A DNA stretch of 16,030 nucleotides from Candidatus Omnitrophota bacterium (GTDB taxonomy: Bacteria; Omnitrophota; Omnitrophia; Omnitrophales; JACROU01): the NCBI GenBank assembly GCA_016206875.1, contig JACQQR010000262.1:1-16030 (forward strand), written 5' to 3'. Positions 1 to 5,900 of this stretch are shown here, in pieces (position 1 is the first letter of the stretch; each line of letters starts with the position of its first letter). The notes beneath the pieces are model-generated. The model was not told the DNA's origin. It saw only the letters and a list, made by a program, of their open reading frames with translations, and ran no database searches. A program made the position numbers and the translations under genes.

Positions 1-1
1 A

Positions 2-88
2 ATAGAACGAGAATGGTTTTCCCCGCGAAAAATAAGCGCTGCTGTCACCGTGATTGTAGGTTTGGTCATAATTAGTATAGTAGTATAG
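2..88 (+). CDS. C-terminal end of an unidentified membrane protein (partial, 5' end outside window)
   Basis: A frame open from the window edge codes for 28 residues and ends at TAG (86-88). The peptide has a charged stretch (IEREW...RK) followed by about 17 hydrophobic residues rich in Val and Ile and ending in VV. That pattern fits a last transmembrane helix with a very short tail. The other forward frame checked has no such pattern. The stop codon is the first three bases of the palindrome at 86-100, which resembles the way the next gene ends inside a copy of the same palindrome. The family cannot be named from so little sequence. The reading frame is plausible but not proven. Confidence 0.45.
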   Translation: MEREWFSPRKISAAVTVIVGLVIISIVV

Positions 89-89
89 T
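62..89 (+). promoter_or_regulatory. candidate promoter upstream of the QueD-like gene
   Basis: TTGGTC (62-67) and TATAGT (84-89) are separated by 16 bases and resemble -35 and -10 hexamers. The -10 overlaps the palindrome at 86-100, so if the promoter is real the palindrome sits where an operator would. The match is moderate and the region is AT-rich, so chance is possible. Confidence 0.28.
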
Positions 90-100
90 GACTGTCACTA
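86..100. repeat. single copy of the GTGACTGTCAC palindrome
   Basis: TAGTGACTGTCACTA is a perfect 15-base inverted repeat around a central T (93). The core GTGACTGTCAC recurs in four further copies (two with A at the centre) just after the next gene (534-617). It begins with the TAG stop of the upstream frame. It may be a solo copy of a dispersed REP-like element or an operator of the queD-like gene. Confidence 0.7.
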
Positions 101-149
101 TTTCCTCTCTCCTGGTATTTTCTTCTCTCGTAGAATAATATATATCATT

Positions 150-545
150 ATGGAAACTCAGGCTACCTACACCATTAAAGTAGAATCCCGCTTCGAAGCC
201 GCGCATAATCTGCGCCAGTATTATGGCGCACCGGAACCCGTACATGGGCATAGCTGGCGCGTGGAGGCGCGGATGGAATCCTCCCGATTAGACGCTGAAG
301 ACATCAGCGTGGATTTTGTGAAAGTGGAAAAAGCGCTTCACGCGCTTGCAGCCAAATTTGACCATAATTACATCAACAATATTCCTCCGTTCGACACACT
401 CAATCCGACTTCGGAAAATATTGCGAAGTGGTTTTACGAAGGCTTGAACCATCCGGAGCTTTTAGGCGGCGCGCACCTCGTGGAAGTAACGCTTTGGGAA
501 GGGCCTTTCAATACATTAACGTACAGACCGAGAAGAGAAAGGTGA
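150..545 (+). CDS. queD: 6-pyruvoyl-tetrahydropterin synthase / QueD family protein (COG0720), PTPS-III-like active site
   Basis: This 131-residue protein covers the whole T-fold family length (QueD is about 120). Visible family motifs are FEAAHNL with zinc ligand His19, VHGHSW with zinc ligands His32 and His34, DFVKVEKAL, FDHNYIN (Asp71/His72 of the catalytic relay), NPTSEN and TLWEGP with the pterin-anchoring Glu117. The catalytic Cys of QueD (C-x3-HGH) is absent: Pro28 stands there and Glu29 gives E-P-V-HGH. ExxHGH is the signature reported for PTPS-III enzymes, which turn 7,8-dihydroneopterin triphosphate into 6-hydroxymethyl-7,8-dihydropterin and bypass FolB in folate synthesis. The symbol is therefore a family label; folate rather than queuosine function is inferred. 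No que or fol genes are adjacent. There is no clear Shine-Dalgarno before the ATG. The TGA stop lies inside a palindromic repeat that also encodes the last residues. Confidence 0.9.
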   Translation: METQATYTIKVESRFEAAHNLRQYYGAPEPVHGHSWRVEARMESSRLDAEDISVDFVKVEKALHALAAKFDHNYINNIPPFDTLNPTSENIAKWFYEGLNHPELLGGAHLVEVTLWEGPFNTLTYRPRRER

Positions 546-617
546 CTGTCACCTCTGGTGACTGTCACCTTTCTCTAACAAACGGTGACAGTCACTAAAG
601 TGACAGTCACCTTTCTC
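534..617. repeat. nested palindromic element with four GTGAC[T/A]GTCAC copies
   Basis: The copies are at 541-553 and 557-569 (central T) and at 585-595 and 600-610 (central A). The outer arms GAGAAAGGTGACTGTCAC (535-552) and 600-617 are perfect reverse complements over 18 bases. Alternatively 534-553 pairs with 557-576 over 20 positions with one central mismatch and a TCT loop. The two inner copies pair over 12 of 13 bases. The element begins within the last codons of the QueD-like gene and provides its TGA (543-545). It ends 13 bases before the next gene. It could fold as a terminator-like or cruciform structure. The organisation is that of a REP/BIME or miniature inverted-repeat element. 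Confidence 0.85.
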
Positions 618-630
618 CCAGATACGCCGC

Positions 631-1641
631 ATGAAAAAATTCCTTCTGGCTATTCTATGCTTCATTTTGGGTGTCATTGCGATTTTCTTGGGCGCTTTCT
701 ACTTTTTTTTCAATACAGCCATCGGCTTTGAAGCCCTGGCGAAAACCTCGTGGAAAGCTTCACGAAGCCCCGTTGCGCTTACGCGCCTTTCCGTGGAAAA
801 AGTACGCACCCTCCCCTGGAAAGAAATAGAAATTTCCAATGTTCAAATGACTTTGCTGGCTCAAAAACAGCCTTTCCATTTTTCCGCCAAACAAATGGGG
901 CTGGAATTTTCTCCCCGGGGATGGAGTGAGCCGCCCATTTTTTGGATGAAAGAAGCCGCAATCCGATGCCCGCAGGTTTCCTTCCTGAATGTAAACTTGA
1001 AATTGGGTTTGCGCCCTCATCAAGCCACGCCTACGGGATTTGGCGGCTTGCTGATTGAAAAAATCACCGTGCAGAAAAAGTATTTCGCCGAAGAAATTGC
1101 GGCCGTGATTCATTCGCTTTCCCCGCTTCAACTAAAACCTGTGGCGGGCATGCTCCTTGACGGGACGTTGCGCGGAGAAATTGAATATGATTTGCCCGGC
1201 GGGCGCCTGCGCGTTCGGGGACGTCTGGAAAACGCCAGCATGGCCCGTTTGGCCGAAATGCTGCATATCGCTTTTCAAAACACACGGGGGCGTTTTCAAA
1301 GTGATGTTCTAATCATAACCAAAGGCTCGAGACTCCTCGTGCTTGAAGCCAATCTCTCCTCCCCTTCTCCGGGCGGCGAGATGAATGCCGAATTATTCCA
1401 GATACTGATTCGTTCGATTCCCGGAGAGGCCGATAGAAAACGCATTCTCGATCTAATCCGCCTCAAAAATGCCGTGCCCTATGATGAGGCCCGTTTACAA
1501 ATAAAAAAAATTTCCGAGACTTCTTTCGGCGGAAGGTTTATATTTGAGAGCAAGGCCATGAGTCTTAGGCTCGATTTAGAATTAGAAATCAATTTTGAAG
1601 ACCCGGATTTTTTGAGGGCGTTGTCTGCAGGGTCAAAATGA
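631..1641 (+). CDS. YdbH-like AsmA-superfamily envelope protein, short form
   Basis: This 336-residue protein has an N-terminal membrane anchor (about residues 4-28, after MKK) and a long mixed alpha/beta periplasmic part. Segments such as LLDGTLRGEIEY followed by GGRLRVRGRLENA resemble the C-terminal YdbH domain (historically labelled dicarboxylate transport). The identification rests mainly on the next two genes, which match YnbE and YdbL, the constant partners of YdbH. In E. coli YdbH belongs with TamB and YhdP to AsmA-like bridges implicated in moving phospholipid to the outer membrane. E. coli YdbH is about 880 residues, so this copy is much shorter. No missing part lies upstream, because the neighbouring gene is the QueD homologue. 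The last codons overlap the next start as ATGA, indicating translational coupling. No Shine-Dalgarno precedes the ATG. Confidence 0.6.
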   Translation: MKKFLLAILCFILGVIAIFLGAFYFFFNTAIGFEALAKTSWKASRSPVALTRLSVEKVRTLPWKEIEISNVQMTLLAQKQPFHFSAKQMGLEFSPRGWSEPPIFWMKEAAIRCPQVSFLNVNLKLGLRPHQATPTGFGGLLIEKITVQKKYFAEEIAAVIHSLSPLQLKPVAGMLLDGTLRGEIEYDLPGGRLRVRGRLENASMARLAEMLHIAFQNTRGRFQSDVLIITKGSRLLVLEANLSSPSPGGEMNAELFQILIRSIPGEADRKRILDLIRLKNAVPYDEARLQIKKISETSFGGRFIFESKAMSLRLDLELEINFEDPDFLRALSAGSK

Positions 1642-1871
1642 ATGAACCAGGTCTAAAACGCATGAGCTTCTTACATCCATCTCTTTTATTGCTGTTCCTA
1701 TGCCTGGTTGCTCCGGGCTGTACGGTGAAAACCGTCGGCGACCCGGCGCGCCCCATTACCATCAAGGCCCACGTGATTGTGGACATTCGCGGGATGAAGG
1801 AAACCGCATCCAACATTGAAGATTATGTGAGCGGAGAAAAAGAGGAACTAAGAATTAAGAATGAAGAATGA
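1638..1871 (+). CDS. ynbE: YnbE-like outer-membrane lipoprotein
   Basis: This small protein (77 residues) has a lipoprotein signal peptide: basic start, Leu-rich core, and the lipobox A-P-G-C with acylated Cys28. The mature part (RPITIKAHVIVDIRG) matches the E. coli YnbE pattern, in which a P-I-T-I motif precedes an alternating beta strand and a short acidic helix. YnbE is the outer-membrane lipoprotein thought to extend the beta groove of YdbH. The start at 1638 overlaps the upstream stop by four bases (ATGA); a second in-frame ATG at 1662 would also keep the signal peptide. The last ten residues or so (KEELRIKNEE) come from an AAGAATGAAGAATGA-type low-complexity stretch and have no counterpart in E. 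coli YnbE, so that tail may come from inserted repeat DNA. Confidence 0.75.
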   Translation: MNEPGLKRMSFLHPSLLLLFLCLVAPGCTVKTVGDPARPITIKAHVIVDIRGMKETASNIEDYVSGEKEELRIKNEE

Positions 1872-1873
1872 AC

Positions 1874-1891
1874 AATTCAACGCATTGAATT
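1874..1891. repeat. small hairpin between ynbE and ydbL
   Basis: AATTCAA (1874-1880) and TTGAATT (1885-1891) form a 7-bp stem with a CGCA loop, followed by TTTT. The flanks (about 1856-1872 and 1893-1910) are also imperfect inverted repeats of AAGAATGAAGAATGA type. It might be a weak attenuator within the operon or a leftover of an inserted repeat. It lies just before the AGGAG ribosome binding site of the next gene. Confidence 0.4.
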
Positions 1892-1920
1892 TTTAATCCT
1901 TCATTTTTTAGGAGAGCCTT

Positions 1921-2319
1921 ATGAAACAAATTCTACTCTTGCTCGTGCTGCTTTTGTTCGTCGCACAGCCCTTATTTGCCGGCCAGTACGATTTGCAAAC
2001 AGTGACGCCCGAAATCCAGCAGGCCCTGGACGGCCGGCGCGAACGGTTTTCCGTGCTTGAACAGTTAAAGGATGAAGGCAAAATCGGTGAAGGGCGCGAT
2101 GGTTTAGCCGTAAATTTCGCCGGGGCGCCGGAAGCGGAGGCCGCGGTGCGCGCCGAGAACAAAGATCGCAATTTGATTTATCAAGCCGTTCTCACTCAAA
2201 ATCATCTGCCTGAAACCGAAATTCATACCATACGCCGCGTGTTTGCCGAAACCCAACGATCCAAAGCCAAAGCCGGCCAAATGATTCAAACTGAGTCTGG
2301 AACTTGGATAAAAAAATAG
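1921..2319 (+). CDS. ydbL: YdbL-like periplasmic DUF1318 protein
   Basis: This 132-residue protein has a clear signal peptide (MKQ then a Leu/Val core, probable cleavage after LFA near residue 20). The mature part fits the YdbL/DUF1318 pattern. It has a helix leading to LKDEGKIGEG (E. coli has a similar ARTQGRVGET turn), then an AENKDRNLIYQAVLTQNHL segment equivalent to the NAERKASYQQLAKQN region. The C-terminus closes with KAKAGQMIQTESGTWIKK, parallel to the E. coli ARAKPGEYVQ...GKWLRK ending. YdbL is the periplasmic partner encoded with YdbH and YnbE and is reported to help their proper assembly. AGGAG at 1910-1914 with a 6-base spacer supports the ATG. It is separated from ynbE by 49 bases and from the next gene by 9. 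Confidence 0.85.
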   Translation: MKQILLLLVLLLFVAQPLFAGQYDLQTVTPEIQQALDGRRERFSVLEQLKDEGKIGEGRDGLAVNFAGAPEAEAAVRAENKDRNLIYQAVLTQNHLPETEIHTIRRVFAETQRSKAKAGQMIQTESGTWIKK

Positions 2320-2328
2320 GAGAATTTC

Positions 2329-2925
2329 ATGAATAAATTATTGATGGTTTGTATAGTGGCCGCGTTTAGTTTTTCCCCCTGCTTCGTTTTCGCTGAAGAC
2401 AGCAATCCTGTGGCCGCCTCCGGACGCCCTTCTTTGGAACAATTCAAACAAAAGCGCAAAGCCATGCTGGAGGAGCGCCGCCAGGAGCGCCAAACCTTCC
2501 GTGAATCACTCAAAAATAAAACGCCTCAAGAGCGCATCACCGCCATTACGCAGCGCCGCACACAGCGTTACGGAGAACTTTCAACGCGCGCCGACGAGCG
2601 CCACCGTGAACGGATGGCCCGCTTGGAGGAACGGCTCGCCGCCAATTCCAATTTAACGGATGCGCAGAAAGCCGAAATCAAAAAATTTAGAGAAGAGCAG
2701 TACCAAAGTTTTAAAACCAAACGCCAAGAGCAATTCCAAAAAAATCAAGTCAAGCTGGATGAATTGGTTTCCAAACCGGAACTGACGCCAAAAGACGCCA
2801 AGACCGCCATTCAAGAACAAGTAAAATCCCAACAGGCGGAGAAAAAAGCCTTCATCGCCCAGCAGCAGGAAAAGAAAAAATCATTTTGGGATTCCATTCG
2901 CGATTCCTTCAAAGCAAAAAAGTAG
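2329..2925 (+). CDS. secreted, highly charged coiled-coil protein of unknown function
   Basis: This 198-residue protein has a signal peptide cleaved probably after VFA (Ala22). The mature part is almost entirely helical and rich in Lys, Arg, Glu and Gln, with heptad-like runs such as EERRQERQTF and ERMARLEERLAAN, which predicts a long coiled coil. LTDAQKAEIKKF, near residue 110, resembles the LTxxQ motif of Spy/CpxP periplasmic chaperones, but overall similarity is not clear, and a Skp-like or structural role is equally possible. Its ribosome site AGGAGA (2318-2323) overlaps the TAG stop of the YdbL-like gene, so it is part of the same operon, and its product probably works in the periplasm alongside the YdbH set. 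It is the last gene before a strong terminator hairpin. The function is not recognised. Confidence 0.8.
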   Translation: MNKLLMVCIVAAFSFSPCFVFAEDSNPVAASGRPSLEQFKQKRKAMLEERRQERQTFRESLKNKTPQERITAITQRRTQRYGELSTRADERHRERMARLEERLAANSNLTDAQKAEIKKFREEQYQSFKTKRQEQFQKNQVKLDELVSKPELTPKDAKTAIQEQVKSQQAEKKAFIAQQQEKKKSFWDSIRDSFKAKK

Positions 2926-2938
2926 AAATTAGAAAAGT

Positions 2939-2984
2939 AAAAGGGACGGTTCTCCTTCGGGGAACCGTCCCTTTTGCCTTTTTT
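2939..2984. terminator. bidirectional terminator hairpin between convergent genes (REP-like)
   Basis: Bases 2939-2955 pair with 2959-2975 (17-bp stem, one G-T pair, TTC loop). AAAA at one foot and TTTT at the other are followed by GCCTTTTTT on the plus strand and by T-rich sequence on the minus strand. It lies between the plus-strand operon end (2925) and the minus-strand giant gene end (2991), so it can terminate both. The sequence AAAAGGGAC...GTCCCTTTT resembles the palindrome at 9429-9448 inside the giant gene, which suggests a dispersed family. Confidence 0.8.
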
Positions 2985-2990
2985 ACCTTT

Positions 2991-5900
2991 TTACGCAGCA
3001 ATGCGCTGCTGCGCGGACACCTGCCAAAGGCGGCAGATTGCATGGAGGCGAGGGAGACCGGAAGACGCGACCGCAGCCTCAGAAGAAAATCCGGCCGCTT
3101 CGCTCAATAATCCCTCGTCCACGTGAGCGCCGGGCCTAACCATACCTTGCGTCAAGTGCACCACCTCTCGAATCCCCTCTTGAGTGATGCCTGTTCCCAA
3201 ACTACTTGCGCCCGTCCCTTCGTCCGAGCCCGGAGCCCCCGGAAAATCGCGCAAAAGAAGCGCGGGAAGCAACGCGCGCATCTCGTCTATAGAAGCGCTA
3301 TTCGATAAATTCCTTATCTCACCCACTAGGCTCGTGCTTGAGGATAAGCGAAATCCGAGTTGCGCGATATGCCGGAGAAGAAATGCTTTTTCATGAGGGC
3401 CAAAATTTCCTCGTTGTATCAAATGTCGAATCGCATTCGACAACAGCGCCGCATGGCCCATTTCGGATTCCACTGAATCCAGGTCTTCACTAAAACTAAG
3501 AGTTATTTGAGTTAACCGCCGCAATCCGGCCTCAGCATAAGCCATGCGGCTATGCGCTTTATAGAAAAGGAACAAAAATAATCTCATTCCGCTCATTGTA
3601 AAATCAAGCCTGTCCTCGCTTGATGATTGCAGATATTCTCCGACTAACTCCTCTCCGGATTTGCCTCTGAAAGACTTGGGCTCGAAATGTTCTTCCAACC
3701 ACGGATACTGTAATGAAAGAGAAGCCAAGTGTCTGACCGAGACCAAATAACCTTGAAACGCCGCGCGAAAATAACGAGCATCCGGATTTCCATTGGCGGA
3801 AAAACATTTTTCCAGCTCGCGGGCCATATCCTGAGGAATATCCCGTAATAAGTAGGCGACTAAATTTAAAAAACTGTTCTCCCCGGACATCAGATTTTCC
3901 AGCAAAGAAGCCGGTTGGGGCGCTCCCTTTTGTCTCATTAGCAAACGATCCAATAAACGGATGTCTGCAAATAAAAAAGCATAGGGCAAAAGAAAGTCAT
4001 TCACTTGAATATCCACCGTTGTATATTCCTCTTCGGGCTCGTCGTTTTCTATCGAACGGGCTCTGGTCAGCAGTTTGCACCACAGCTCAACCACAGAGCG
4101 GCCTCCTAGTTCAGGGCGGGATTTGAAAAACTCATCTTCGCGCATATCCGCCGCCTTCTTTCCTGATGCTTTCACCGCAATACGCACCGCCAGACTCATT
4201 AACATATCCGTGGTCAACGAAGAGCCTGTCCCGGCCGCCATAGAGGAGCGAATCTGCTCCTCAACATATTGATCCCACAAATCCAAACGACCTGCCCTGA
4301 GCGCGCCCAAGACAGTGCCTATCGAAACGCCGAGGCTTGCGGCATGAGTATCTTTCGGCTTGGAATAAGCGGCGGATACATTTTTTGAATATCCGGGCGG
4401 ATGAGGCGATAACAATTCGAGAAAAGGCGCAACACATTGTGCCATTCTTGATGCATTACAGCAGACGAAAACAACTGTCCAAGCAGCTCCAAGAACCGAG
4501 GCCGTCCAGATATTCAAAACACCTGCAATGCCTAACGCAGCCCATAAACCCACCCCCATGAACATGGCCAGGCCGCGGAATACACCCAAATAATCGGAAG
4601 TGCGCGCAAACGCCAGTAAAGACAACGCCTGCGGGATAGCCTGTTTCTTCCCGAAGGAAACCAGTACGTGAGCCGCCGCCTGGTAATGACAATGAGCCAC
4701 CCAAAAGGCCCAGGGTGTTTTTTTCCGGGGCGTATTTTCAAAATCATTTGAAATTGAAATCCATAAAAGCAATGTTTCACGCAGCGCAGGAAGAACCGCT
4801 TGCATGGCTTTCCCCCACACGGATCCTGCCGCGCCGAAAATTCTCCCCTCCAGCCATAACTGGCGAATACGCTCATAATTTTTATGCGATTCAAGCCAAG
4901 TGTGTTTGGCAAAGTAATCCCAATCGCCGGCACTCGCCGGTGCCGCGTGAATGCAAGAATCAAAAATTGCCCGGATTTTTTGAAGAATCTGTTCCTGGGT
5001 GCACTCGGGAATAAATAAAGAAAGAATATCTGTGAGTGCATATTCCAATAACACTCTTTCTTTCAGCCCTGCCGGCGGCGCGGCGGCAACTGCATTAACA
5101 ATCTCGCCAAAACCGGCCTCCCGCAAATCGCTTGCACCAGCGGGTTGTAACCGCTTGCCGAGCAGGACCGCTAAAAATTCGGCGCGTGTGTCGCAGGTTT
5201 CCCATAACACACCGAGAAGCGGCAATAAAATTTGGGTGGTGTTTTCTACAGGATGTAGAATAAATAGCCGGCGTACCGGCGCCAAAACGGCCAAGCCCAA
5301 TGCCTCATCTATAGAAACACTCAACACGGAAAATTCGGTCTTTTTCGGCGCGGCGGCCTGAATTTTTCGGCTGATTTTTTCTATCTTGGGAATCATCCGC
5401 GAAAGCCCGGCGTGTTGGGACAAAAATCCGTCCTGGCCTTGCCGGCGTTCGCCGGAGCTGGAAAAGCGGCGCCAAAATTCGAAATATTGTTCCAAACGCC
5501 CCGAGCGCCCGGGATTTCCCCCGGCAAATTCGGCTTTGGCCTCCGCCAATGAGCGTTTTAGTGCCGGCCTCCTTCTCCATGTTTGATAAAGCTTGCTTGA
5601 TATGTCTCCCAAACCGGCCATGAGCTGCCTGGAAATTTGTTTCATGATGCCGGATTCACGGTGCATAGGCGCTTCCTGGCTGAGCAGCGCGATTTCTCCT
5701 TTGATTTTCTCGGTTTTGCGCGCCAGATAATCTTCCCAAGCCCGGCAGCCCACCGCAGGATTCGCCCAGAAATGAGAACAAAACTCCTCCATTTCTGCCG
5801 GAAGCGTATCCATATCAAGCTGAATACGCACGGCCTCAATCACAAATTGGGCAAAACTAAAATTTCCAAATCCGTTTTTTTTAGCCTGGGCATAGAATTC

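Noticed and set aside
534..617. CRISPR array
   Set aside because: The repeats are 11-13 bases, alternate in central base, and have spacers of only a few bases; no cas genes are nearby.
631..1641. YdbH-like gene as a frameshifted remnant of a larger gene
   Set aside because: It has its own N-terminal membrane anchor, and the region just upstream is occupied by another gene and a repeat, so no split upstream half exists.
2886..3110. Plus-strand frame across the terminator hairpin
   Set aside because: It overlaps the end of the coiled-coil gene and the convergent gene's 3' end, and its KGT/RGT residues are the translated hairpin.
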